Assembly (NCBI RefSeq): GCF_964355755.1
Contig: NC_092674.1
Coordinates: forward strand, 1,929,001-1,993,000
Reading direction: 5' to 3'
From: Antedon mediterranea
Lineage: Eukaryota; Echinodermata; Crinoidea; Comatulida; Antedonidae
Length of the DNA stretch: 64,000 bases
The notes under the pieces are model-generated. The model had not been told where the DNA came from. It ran no database searches and saw nothing but the letters and a program-made list of their open reading frames with translations. Within the stretch, counting starts at the first letter, position 1. The number at the start of each line of letters is the position of its first letter. The position numbers and the translations under genes were made by a program. This document shows, one piece after another, positions 1 through 9,186 of this stretch.

Positions 1-38
1 AGACACAGAAGATCACGTTCAAATAGCAGAAGTAGAAG
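1..38 (+). CDS. SR-rich protein, exon (5' cut by window)
   Basis: Encodes RS dipeptides and ends in phase 2 before a gtgggt donor. Its true 5' end lies outside the window. Confidence 0.7.
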
Positions 39-2228
39 GTGGGTTTGATATCAGCATTGTGTGGTTTGAGGGCGACTTGCTCCTAGTTCTGGTGGAGAAA
101 TAAGTCTTCTCGGATAAGTACTATAAACCATTGGTCCAGTGTACACAGTTGTAACCCGTGTGCACCTTAAAGAACCCAGTTCATCATTTGAGATGAATTA
201 GGGGTTACTCTGGTGTACTGGTTCACAAAATATCTCCCGTATCAGTGATTGCCGCCTATCTAAGGACAGTGATTAATTTACTTTTGGTAATCCTTGACCA
301 CATGCGCCTAAAGACATAAAATAAAAGTTACTTTTATTTTGTAGATCTCATTCTAGGAGGCGGTCAAGAAGTCATTCACGTAGTCTTCATCGGGAACGGC
401 GACGGCGGAGCCGTTCTAGCAGCCGTTCCCATCATTCGTCAAGGAAATGCTCTCCGTCAGAGAGAGATAAAGTGAAGGGTAAGCACGCTAAGGACGAAAA
501 ATCTAGCTCTGATCCGGTAAGCATAGCTTCTTAGCTTTGACAACTGCAGATCCTGTGTGAACTGTCAACTTTGCTTCATTCTTCACACAAACTTGTGTAA
601 AAACAATCAAACAATCAATGATGATTGAACGAGTTGTGCTGTATACATCAGTCTCGTGAATAAATAAAGTTTATAATATACTTGTAACCATTCTACAAAC
701 AAAATACTCTTTGGAAAAAAAATGCCGATTTTCAGTTTCAGTAGAAAGTGTTATTCAGAATGTGTTTAAAATTATTGAAATAAAGTTAAATTGTTTGTTA
801 TTGTTTGTTTTTTTGTTCATGTAATAATTTGTATAAATCTTGTTTAAATTCCCAGATATATTAAAGTAACTAGACCAACTTCCATAATATAATACCATTC
901 TAACCTAACATTCCTTTTTTTAACAAACATCTGCAGAATAGTTTAATCCTATCAAGTTGATAGATAATGACAATTATATTTATTTATATATATTTATTTC
1001 CTCTGCAGGCACCATCAGATGTGTTGAAGTCCAAGATGCAAAAGGCGCTTGAGAATGCATCAGGGTCTGCTGCAGGTAATGCATTTAATTACAGTGATTG
1101 ATACAGGGTTGAAATAGAGGAGCCAGGCCAGTGCTCAATAATTCCTTTATTTTTTAGTTCCTACAGAAGGTACTTCCAGCACACACAGAGAAATAGATGA
1201 AGATGATCCTGACATGAAGAAGGAACTAAAACGACTAGATAAGGACAGTTTCCGACAAGCAGCTTTCAAATCATCTCGTTGGGATCTCAATGCACCAAAG
1301 GTTCAAGAAAACTCTTTATTTTGGTTTTCAACAGTTTTTTTTTAAACGCTGTGTTATACTATGTGACTATAAGACATGATATGGACATGATGATGTCATA
1401 TCACTACCATATTTGGGCACATCACACTTTTTCGTCAAACTAGTTTGATAGTGTAGACAGAGCTTAAGAAAATAACAGTTTACTAATAATAATAATTGTT
1501 GTTAATTTTTCAGACAAGTTCTTCGACCAATAAACATATATCAATTGATCAAAGCCATGACTCCGCAATCTTCGGCGGGTCAGCTATGAACGGATCGACA
1601 CATCAGATATTACAGCATCCTAATATTGCTGCTATTCTCTACAGGCCTAATTGGAAATTAACATGTGAAAGTGTAAGATAACTTTACTTTTACAATTATT
1701 ATATTGCTAAGACTTTAACAAAAAAACAATGGTATTAGTGTAGCAAACTCTATGCATACTGTATTTGTGCACTGATGTAGCCACGAGAATAAAAAGGGAA
1801 CAATCTGTGTTCAAGTTACTGGGTTGTCAAAGACCTCTGAAAAAGTGATCAGGTTGAAACCTTACCAACCATACTGGTGGCTACGGCCCTGTTGTATGAT
1901 AACTGCTTCACTTCCTATCTGAAGGACAAGGCTGTGGCATCTTACAAACAAGATAGCACAGACTGACTTCTCATTCATCATACATGCCAGTCCTTGCCTA
2001 ACCTAACCTCTTCAGGCCTTGTGGTCCATAATGCTGCAAAGTCCATAACAAATAATGATACAAATCATGCTCAAATACATTAGTTTTTTTTGGTGTAAAT
2101 TTTCTAATATGGAAATATTAAATTTATTTCAGTTGAGAGCCTCACCAAAGGAGAAGATGGATCGTTGGATTGACAGGCTGCAGATGTGGAGAAGAAAACG
2201 AATAGAAGAGGCTGAAGGTGCCACTTGA
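1..2228 (+). CDS. Arginine/serine-rich (SR-type) protein, 3' part of gene, six exons
   Basis: The window opens inside this gene. Six exons join in frame (1-38, 345-516, 1009-1075, 1158-1300, 1514-1672, 2133-2228) to give 224 residues plus stop TGA. The N-terminal ~70 visible residues are dense in RS/SR dipeptides, as in pre-mRNA splicing factors and their partners. An acidic/lysine-rich stretch (DEDDPDMKKELKRLDKDSF) and a basic C terminus (KEKMDRWIDRLQMWRRKR) follow, ending EEAEGAT. No RRM or zinc finger is visible, but the N terminus is off the window. A nuclear, splicing-related role is inferred from the RS domain only. I do not recognise the family from the C terminus. Introns start with gt and end with ag; the donor at 1301 (gttcaa) is weak. 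Intron 1 holds a SINE-like copy and intron 4 a MITE. AATAAA lies at 2243-2248, 15 bases after the stop. Confidence 0.8.
104..335 (+). repeat. SINE-like dispersed repeat, copy 1
   Basis: Shares many blocks with 28770-29055: ttgctcctagttctggtgg, ataagtcttctcggataag, ggtccagtgtacacagtt, aaagaacccagttcat and a tail cctaaagacataaaataaaa. It sits inside intron 1 of the SR gene in sense orientation. The A-rich (aaataaaa) tail suggests retroposition. Confidence 0.7.
345..516 (+). CDS. SR-rich protein, exon encoding the RS domain
   Basis: Acceptor ttttgtag and donor gtaagc. Encodes an Arg/Ser-dense stretch ending KDEKSSSDP. Confidence 0.82.
583..690 (+). repeat. Short retroelement tail, copy A
   Basis: The stretch acttgtgtaaaaacaatca, then gattgaacgagttgt and cagtctcgtg before an aaataaagtttata tail, recurs inverted at 9725-9815. 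This looks like the 3' end of a SINE or LINE. Confidence 0.6.
1009..1075 (+). CDS. SR-rich protein, exon
   Basis: Acceptor ctctgcag, donor gtaatg. Encodes APSDVLKSKMQKALENASG and ends in phase 1. Confidence 0.78.
1158..1300 (+). CDS. SR-rich protein, exon with acidic/lysine stretch
   Basis: Acceptor tttttag; ends AAFKSSRWDLNAPK before a weak donor gttcaa. The reading frame joins the next exon in phase 0. Confidence 0.75.
1344..1467 (+). mobile_element. MITE family 1, copy 1 (left end decayed)
   Basis: The right half is intact (caaactagtttgatagtgtag then acagagctta); the left end is degraded. It lies in SR-gene intron 4. The family description is in the entry at 8389. Confidence 0.75.
1514..1672 (+). 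CDS. SR-rich protein, exon
   Basis: Acceptor tttttcag, donor gtaaga. 53 codons in phase 0, including HPNIAAILYRPNWKL, which looks like a conserved short motif. Confidence 0.8.
2133..2228 (+). CDS. SR-rich protein, last exon
   Basis: Acceptor atttcag. Encodes LRASPKEKMDRWIDRLQMW onward to stop TGA; AATAAA follows 15 bases later. Confidence 0.8.
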   Translation: MRASPKEKMDRWIDRLQMWRRKRIEEAEGAT

Positions 2229-2242
2229 AATTTATAAAGAAA

Positions 2243-2248
2243 AATAAA
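2243..2248 (+). terminator. Poly(A) signal of SR-rich gene
   Basis: AATAAA 15 bases after the stop codon. This gives a very short 3' UTR if used; no alternative was evaluated further downstream. Confidence 0.5.
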
Positions 2249-3246
2249 TTAGAAATGTATAGTAAAATACAACTATTCTACAACTGAAGCTTTAACATTG
2301 GTTAACAAAAGAATAGTGGAGTTGAAGACACTCAATATTGATTGCTAAGTTATATTAGTATCATCAGCGGTTAGCAGCTTAAACTCCGTACTTTGCAGAA
2401 ATTGTGAAGTAAGTTCGTTCTGCTTCAGTGAATAAGGGACATGTCAGACATTGGACTACTTTAACCTAACTTATTAATACTATTCCAGCCATTTGCTGTT
2501 TCTACTTTGTGGTGTAGTGATTATACAACATGCATTGATTTAATCTGATATAAACATCCAGATACAATGAAGATTGGTTATAACCTTTAATTTACACTAC
2601 AGTATCTGTATATTATTTGTATAATGTTGTTTATCTTATTAAAAGTTAAATGTCCGAATAACTAGTATATACGGGCGTTTTGATTATTTTTTTTAAAGCT
2701 CAAGTACTATATAGGTATGACACGCCGTGTGTGACAAAATTTACGTATATTAAGCCGAATCGCCGTCTATAATCTTTAATATCACAGTGCATATGCATCT
2801 ATTGTTTTTTGTTGAAAATACATAATTGATAGACCATCAGATCAAGGTTTTATTCAAATTATATTCATGTTAGTTCGGGAAATGAACAAGATGATGATGA
2901 AAAAAAAAGGTAAATTTAATTCAATTCACATTTATTTACTCATCGTTTATAAATATAATTTCATAGCATAAATGATGGCATAATAGCATGAAGATCTTTT
3001 TTTTCATCGCCATGATCGTAGTATGGCTGTGAGTATACAAAAAGTGCGATATTTGTGTTACTATACAAGTAAAAACCAACGCATTTCCTAGTTATTCAGT
3101 ATTTTATTTGTCAAAATAATCGTCATACAGTCTTATTACATATTTATTGCACTAGTTTCATTTTATAAATATACATTGTAATTAATTTGTTGTTTTAATA
3201 AATATGTCAACAATAATCACTTGTTACTGTTAAATAATAAGATCAT
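2249..3246. other. Intergenic, between convergent SR gene and FJX1
   Basis: No coding region is supported here. It holds the 3' UTR of FJX1 on the minus strand; TTTATT at 3103-3108 and 3143-3148 (AATAAA on the minus strand) are candidate poly(A) signals about 100-140 bases after the FJX1 stop. The rest is AT-rich unique-looking sequence. Confidence 0.5.
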
Positions 3247-4782
3247 TTATGATGAGTTAATCATATTTCTACAAGATTGGATTTGACTGAAGACATCGGC
3301 GATCCTTCCATTCAGTATATCAATGTTTCTTTCTGGTAAGCCAACAAGCTTAGCATATAATGGTTCGTTTCTCTTATACTCTTCTGAAATTATATCAGAA
3401 ATATTACCATTATGATATAACATTTCTATAACTTTAACAGTTTGCGCGCGAAAAATACAAAGTGAATGCAGAATTTCCGTCTGAAATTTATTGAATTTGT
3501 CGAGCAGACGATAGCTATGAAGTAATCCAGACTCGTTATCGTAGAAAATGAGTAACCCGGATCGTAATTTACCAAGATTGTGGACAGGGCTGTTCATTAT
3601 GTTTTTATTCCATTGTTTATTGAACATGTTATTCGTAAGGCGATCCAAATTAGCGGTTAAATAGTCGAAGATCACCATATCCGACCATTGGACTAACTCT
3701 GAAATCTCAGCTTGTGTTCGGTTAACGATGTTACTCGGGTATAACTGTTTTCGTTCATCACGAAATTCTAAGGGGATGTATGATAGTACCATGTCGGATA
3801 CCCACTGGCTCAGAACGACAAGTTTCCCATCCTTCCACTCAGCTTCTTGTATCTGAGTACGAACTGATTGCCATTCTTTACTGCGGTAATCAACGGTGCT
3901 TAAAACCAATGGTGGCACGTTCTTTATTCCTAGTACTCTACTTAAATAATATGAAAACACCTCTCCTTGAATCTGGTCTTTGTTAATTCGGTAACGCGCG
4001 CACATCGTCATGCCGACGTCAGTGATGACGAGTCTGTTCTGCATTCTACCGCACCCGCTAGTGACATTCTTAATTAAACTAGATCTGGCTTTCTCGGACC
4101 ACTCGTCACTCTTCAGTCCGTCTGGAACAAGATCTTCAGCGTCCTTACCCCAAAATATACCATCTTCAATAAAGTTCCTCTGTGTTTTTGCTTTATTTGT
4201 TCTTAATCTCCTTAAGTATGTTACTAAATGTGAGTCTTCTTTAATGGATGTTGGTTGCTCAATCGGTATGCCCACTTTTGGCAGCCTATTCAATAAAGCA
4301 TTCCCTGAAGTGGCAAATCCGTACCCCGTGGCAAATCCGTACCCCGTGGCTACATGTAATCCTCCCCCATCTTTTATCTTCCCTTTTGGTGATATTTGTT
4401 CAGATTTTAAACGATTAAATACCGTTAAAAGTCTTTCGTCATAAGGAATCTCCATTTTGAGATTTTTAATTTCCACATCTTTCAAATCATTCTGTTTGTG
4501 CTGTAATTCAATTCCTTTTGAGCCGCCGTGTACATTTGATGTTGTTGCTATATTTACTATATCCTCTGATCTATCCTGATGAATTGAATGGTGAATCTGA
4601 TCAACGGTAGAATCTGTTGTACTTATTTCTCTCGTCCCATCAATATCCAAAATGGTAAAGACGCATAACAGCGAAGTGAAGATCAAAGTTAGAAGAAAAA
4701 CAACACTAACGAACATATATCCTCTGAAGAAACACTTGTGGTTGAGAGCGGGCCTTCCGAATGTTCTTACTGTCGATCCCAT
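3247..4782 (-). CDS. FJX1: Four-jointed box kinase, Golgi cadherin-domain kinase
   Basis: Single-exon gene for 511 residues. In Drosophila, Four-jointed is a type II Golgi kinase that phosphorylates Ser/Thr in cadherin repeats of Fat and Dachsous, tuning planar polarity and Hippo growth control; vertebrate FJX1 is the homologue and is also intronless. Seen here: a short basic cytoplasmic tail (1-21), a membrane anchor (about 22-45), a variable stem with Ser/Thr/Lys (46-205), then the conserved catalytic region (about 207-505) with IFWGKDAEDLVPDGL, SGCGRMQNRL, RYRINKDQIQGEVFSYYLSR, FDYLTANLDR (372-381) and FYDNESGL, whose DNE (415-417) takes the place of DFG. The start chosen is the ATG at 4782, with G at -3 and G at +4; the codon before it is GTG. 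The stem carries a tandem ATGYGF repeat (145-156). The stem is longer than in mammalian FJX1 (437 residues in human, from memory). Confidence in family is very high. Confidence 0.96.
   Translation of the reverse strand: MGSTVRTFGRPALNHKCFFRGYMFVSVVFLLTLIFTSLLCVFTILDIDGTREISTTDSTVDQIHHSIHQDRSEDIVNIATTSNVHGGSKGIELQHKQNDLKDVEIKNLKMEIPYDERLLTVFNRLKSEQISPKGKIKDGGGLHVATGYGFATGYGFATSGNALLNRLPKVGIPIEQPTSIKEDSHLVTYLRRLRTNKAKTQRNFIEDGIFWGKDAEDLVPDGLKSDEWSEKARSSLIKNVTSGCGRMQNRLVITDVGMTMCARYRINKDQIQGEVFSYYLSRVLGIKNVPPLVLSTVDYRSKEWQSVRTQIQEAEWKDGKLVVLSQWVSDMVLSYIPLEFRDERKQLYPSNIVNRTQAEISELVQWSDMVIFDYLTANLDRLTNNMFNKQWNKNIMNSPVHNLGKLRSGLLIFYDNESGLLHSYRLLDKFNKFQTEILHSLCIFRAQTVKVIEMLYHNGNISDIISEEYKRNEPLYAKLVGLPERNIDILNGRIADVFSQIQSCRNMINSS
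4323..4360. repeat. 18-base tandem duplication within FJX1 stem
   Basis: The unit tggcaaatccgtaccccg occurs twice in a row and encodes ATGYGF twice. It lies in the poorly conserved stem and keeps the frame. Confidence 0.9.
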
Positions 4783-6378
4783 CACGACGATACGACAACA
4801 AATTGCAAATGTTTTCAGACTGGATGATCACATAGGTGTTACGTCGGAACTCAAATAATGTATTGTATAGTAGAACACTTGATTGTTGGATCATAGGCGT
4901 ATATCCTTTGGTGGAAATTCTTGAATTAAGCTGCTTTCTAAAAGAAAAAAGAAGCATCAATTTAACAGTCGATAATGTTGACAATCAATTGCGGCGATAA
5001 GATGACGTTCTAATTAAATTTACACAATTCACAATATAACCAATAATTATTAGAAAGGTTTAATCATTAACAAGAACTCGGTTATTTTCTTACAGCAATT
5101 ATCCAATAAAAATCTCCTAACAATTGGGTTTAGATTCTGTTGGCCTCGGCGAATAATCGTCTTTTTTGTTGTAACGATACATTTGTTACTGTATCACTTC
5201 TGTTCTTTTATATAAATCGTAGCCTAGACTTACAACAGGGTCTACTAAATAGTAAGTCTATACTAAATCACGTGTCTGGAGTGGACCAATCCGAATTCCT
5301 CTGTCACTCACTCTTGTATGCTATCTATGAGTTTGATTGTCACGCATAAAAGACAAGATAATTCGATGATCCCCTTATTAAACAATTGGCCTTCGTAATT
5401 ACGTATTGCGATTGCTTTTTATCAAGTACATGATTACGTAATTCTAGTAAATTAAGCTGTCAATCAATTGATAATTGACAATTGTGGTTCTAAATCGATA
5501 TGTAAGATTTTGTTAAAATAACAACTTGATTTGGAAATAAACTTTAAGATATTGAGAATTCATGTCCAAGTACATCGCAGCATGGAAATGAAAAAACGTA
5601 CGCATTTACTATTCTTCTTAAATGGACAAATCAAAAAGATAAATTTCTCTATAGTATATACGAAATACTAACTACCTGTATTACGGATGGTCAACAGGCA
5701 TACAATAATACCTTATAATAATCACCTTATGAAATTAATGATTTAAAAATTGAAAAAACAATTAAATAATATCCATTATGATCGTTTAAAATACGTAGCT
5801 AATTTCGCGACCTAAAATCTAATGAGTCTTCCGTACAAAATGTTTAAAATAAGCAAAGTAGGGCCTATAGTAAAGTATATCAATCAGAAACCATCGGTAC
5901 AATCATTATTCCTACTAAAGCATCATACACTTAATCTGAACTCACCTTAAAAATCGAGTACCGACTATTCCACAAAATTGTGTCAACAAAATAGTGACTT
6001 CTTTTGCTACGATTATAGAAAATGTGTCCTAAATAATTCTCGACTTGTTTCCACTATAAAACACACTGTAGCTATGTTATATGACGTCCTGTGTTGTCGA
6101 CAGATGTTTGACGGGTCTGTCATCATGCACGCGCACGCGTACTGGAGTGGCACAAACCCACCGTATACCGTTACCTTACGCCCGAATTCACGAAAGCAAA
6201 AGGAACCCTTACAAACAGCAGCTGAGATCCCGCATTGATTATACGGATATTGTACTAATAACAATGCATTCACGGATGGTGGTAAAGCACAGTGTCTTGG
6301 TGACAAAGACCCAACAATTCATACTTCCAATTGTGTACAACACTTAATAATCTACTCGTAAAGGGAATCTCATTAAAT

Positions 6379-6507
6379 AAAGCTCTGTCTACACTATCAA
6401 ACTAGTGTAATGTGCCCAAATATGGTAGTGATATGACATCATGACCATATATGGACACATCGCACTTTTTTGTCACATAAAGTTTGATAGTGTAGACAGA
6501 GCTTTAG
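6379..6507. mobile_element. MITE family 1, copy 2
   Basis: Both ends are present: taaagctctgtctacactat at the left and gatagtgtagacagagcttt at the right, flanked by TA. Internal part tgcccaaatatggtagtga. Confidence 0.85.
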
Positions 6508-6685
6508 ATTGTAACAGTTTTATGACAGCCCTAACTCATAACGGGAATATAGGCCTAATGTTTAGTTATAAACATAATTAACATGGAATTATTTTAATCG
6601 CGTACAAGGTTTTCATTTCAAAACATCTGATTTATTTATATTTATTTACAATTTGTAATTAAATTTTGTATCGTAGAATATAATT

Positions 6686-6900
6686 ATCATGTTTTTTCGC
6701 GCCGCTCCTTTAGGCCGTTATATTTAAGAGAACGGAAGCGCATTATAACAGTTACTAGCTTATAGTTTACTACGGATGAAAAAAATGGGTATTTGGAAAC
6801 TAGGACTGGGCATGCGCACACCCCAAAGCAACTATGGGAAAATACAGTCTATGAAAACATAAGAATTGAGATGCATGTAGACAGTAGTTATCGTGAGATG
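6686..6900 (+). repeat. Dispersed repeat of unknown type, copy A
   Basis: Matches in inverted orientation the stretch 35600-35826. Shared words include ttcgcgccgctccttta, gtttactacgg, aaaaaaatgggtatttgga and gagatgcatgtagacagtag. No terminal repeats or coding sequence were recognised. Confidence 0.65.
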
Positions 6901-7272
6901 AGCGGCGTTTTTTTTTTAAAGAAATATTTTAAAATTAAAATGACTTTTCCTGAAATTAGAGTTCTTGTTTATCTTATCTGGTAAAAGGTCCTAATTTGGT
7001 AAAACGTGTAATACTATACTAAAACGCTGTAAACACAATTTACAACTTCTTCTTTTGTTTTATTACCGGTATATTTCCATCCATAACACTTTTTTTAAAC
7101 AATTAATTACACTTTTCTTTTCTGATTGGAAAATGTTTATGCAGCTATGAGTTAACACAAGGGAATGTACATTATATAAAATGCGAACCCGTTGCAAAGT
7201 GTGGTTAGAGAACGAAACAAAGTGATCTAAATATAATTAATTAAGACAAATGACATATTTTAATCTAAATAT

Positions 7273-7400
7273 CTTGGTTCCAACGCAATGACGTAAGCTC
7301 GCCACGTAATTTGACCAATCAAGACGCGTAGAGGATCATCCGAACTACCGCTTGAAATTGGTCAATTCACTTGCGTTGCGTCCAAGTGACAACCAAGCTT
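7273..7400. mobile_element. CCAAT/TGACGTA-bearing short inverted-repeat element, copy 1
   Basis: Begins cttggtt and ends aaccaagctt. Contains caacgcaatgacgtaag, ttgaccaatca and attggtcaa. Similar sequence recurs at 7401-7556 and 57525-57684. Confidence 0.6.
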
Positions 7401-7556
7401 AAAGACCGATTCCCACTTTGACGCAACACAATGTTTTCAGCGTAAGCAACTCAAGTGATTTGACCAATCACCACACCCGATAGATTATTCCACCGCTCAT
7501 TGGTCAACTCGCGTTGCGTCTACGTCCTCGCGTTTCATCAAGCGAGAACCAAGCTT
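7401..7556. mobile_element. CCAAT/TGACGTA-bearing short inverted-repeat element, copy 2
   Basis: Adjacent to copy 1. Carries gacgcaacac, gatttgaccaatcacc, attggtcaactcgcgttg and ends gagaaccaagcttta. Its reverse strand aligns best with 57525-57684. Confidence 0.6.
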
Positions 7557-8048
7557 TACTACAATATAATTTGAAATTGAAGGGGTTTTTTTTTTAAGAA
7601 ATTAAATTCACTGTGGTATGAGCACCAAATTACAGCATTTTCAACAGTAATATTAATGAAAACGGGAATGCTAATTCAACGAATATTAAATCAAATGCAT
7701 GTATACAACAATATAAAACATACTACAACACAAAAGAACTAAATGTTCTTTATAAATAGAATAGGTAATTACATGTAATATGTATCTACACACTATATAC
7801 AAGCTGAATAAAACATTTGCAATATGTATATATACAATGATAACTTACTATTGCAACTGTGTCGATTTTATGTACACGTATAGTATGGGTTGTCATAGCA
7901 ACCTCTCTTTAACGATTCGTAAAAAAGTTTACTCCAATAACAAACTTAGACCTAAATAGAGGGCAGTAAACAGATAATTTAATCAATGTGATAGAACTAT
8001 CTATTTTATCCACAAAAAATAGTGGCAAATATTGTTTTTATACGAAAA

Positions 8049-8084
8049 TAGGAGGATATACGAAAATAGGAGGATATTCTCCAG
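8049..8084. repeat. 18-base tandem duplication
   Basis: tacgaaaataggaggata occurs twice in a row (approximate limits). No other feature is attached to it. Confidence 0.7.
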
Positions 8085-8388
8085 TTTAAAACTTTTTCCG
8101 ACATAGAGGGCGGTAGGCATAAAAATAGACCAAACACATTGTTGAAAATAAGTTTAATTTTGTAATAATATGTTAATAAAATAAAAGGTAATTTTGTTAT
8201 ATTTTAATTAAATCTTTAATGTATTACTGTTATGTTTGTACATTTTTTAAATAGTTATAACATGGCAATATAATATATACATGTATTTTTCTTTTTTAAT
8301 ATTTGCAAGAATATAATTTATATAGAATGTAGACATTACTGCTGTCAACCACTTTGTTTATACATGTACTTAATACTTAAGCACCCCT

Positions 8389-8529
8389 TAAGCTCTGTCT
8401 ACACTATCAAACTTTATGTGACAAAAAAAATGTGATGAGCCCATATATGGACATGATGATATCACTACCATATTTGAGCACATCACACTTTCTTTGTCAA
8501 ACAAGTTTGATAGTGTGGACAGAGCTTTA
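8389..8529. mobile_element. MITE family 1, copy 3 (well preserved)
   Basis: Representative copy. Ends are long inverted repeats: taagctctgtctacactatc ... gtttgatagtgtggacagag ctttac. Inside the ends lie caaactttatgtgacaaaaaa and its complement, and a core with catatatggacatgatgat and tatcactaccatatttg. TA occurs at both outer edges, as expected for Tc1/mariner-like target duplication. No ORF, so non-autonomous. Confidence 0.88.
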
Positions 8530-8758
8530 CAGCAACAGTTACTTGATCCTTTTGTGAGAACATTTTATAATTTGTAAGTATTTAACCAATGAGCATTAAT
8601 TATTTAAATATTTATTATGTATTTCTTTATTTATCATAAAGTAAATATTCATAGTAATGGTTACATTGGTGTTTCCATAGTTATCTAAAACATTGTAAAC
8701 AACCAACTGCCATGATCAAATTCTTAGTTCATCATGTATCGTTGCGTTGCACACATAC

Positions 8759-8764
8759 TTTATT
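8759..8764 (-). terminator. Candidate RYK poly(A) signal
   Basis: AATAAA on the minus strand about 310 bases past the RYK stop. Others occur at 8626-8631 and 8611-8616, so the true site is uncertain. Confidence 0.3.
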
Positions 8765-8778
8765 TTCTTTCTGCACTC

Positions 8779-8940
8779 TTAATCCCTGTCTACACTATCA
8801 AACTAGTTTGACAAAAAAAAGTGTGATGTACCCAAATATGGTAGTGATATGCCCAAATATGGTAGTGATATCATCATGTCCGTATATGGGCACATCACTT
8901 TTATTGTCACATAAAGTTTGATAGTGTAGACAGAGCTTTA
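8779..8940. mobile_element. MITE family 1, copy 4 (expanded core)
   Basis: Left end ccctgtctacactatcaaac, right end gatagtgtagacagagcttt. The core unit atatgcccaaatatggtagtg is present in two copies. It lies about 135-300 bases past the RYK stop, so probably inside the RYK 3' UTR. Confidence 0.85.
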
Positions 8941-9074
8941 TGATGTTCAATGGCTTTAAATATAAGCCTACGATACTTGATATCCGCTACCTTCTGTAGT
9001 CCTCTGTAGGCCTAGCCAGTTTGATCATCATGCTAGGCCTAATCACTCGACCAAATTGTTCACGACTTTCCAGA

Positions 9075-9186
9075 TCATATGAACAGACCTAATGCCCGAT
9101 GGAAGTCTGTCAAAGCTGAACAGAGTTGTGTGAACTTAGGCCTGTCTTGAGGAAGCAGAGCCCAGCAGTATGCCATTAAAGAAAAC
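9075..9186 (-). CDS. RYK: RYK coding exon 13 (C terminus)
   Basis: LFSLMAYCWALLPQDRPKF then TQLCSALTDFHRALGLFI and stop TGA. Acceptor tttttgcag. The hydrophobic end LFI resembles a C-terminal PDZ ligand; RYK binds the PDZ protein afadin in mammals (inference here). Confidence 0.94.

Larger units (their letters stand above)
4783..9074. other. Intergenic between FJX1 and RYK
   Basis: Contains the upstream region of FJX1 (minus strand) and the downstream region of RYK. No further gene is supported. It has a TATATAAA-like word on the minus strand near 5207-5216, a GC/CpG-richer patch at about 6060-6240, MITE copies, an inverted-repeat element pair at 7273-7556, and otherwise AT-rich sequence. 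RYK's 3' UTR must lie in the last few hundred bases. Confidence 0.5.

Noticed and set aside
4010-4444. 144-codon plus-strand ORF
   Set aside because: Shadow of the FJX1 coding strand.
5978-6347. Overlapping ORFs in the CpG-richer patch upstream of FJX1
   Set aside because: Frames on both strands are open because of base composition; no homology or splice structure supports a gene.
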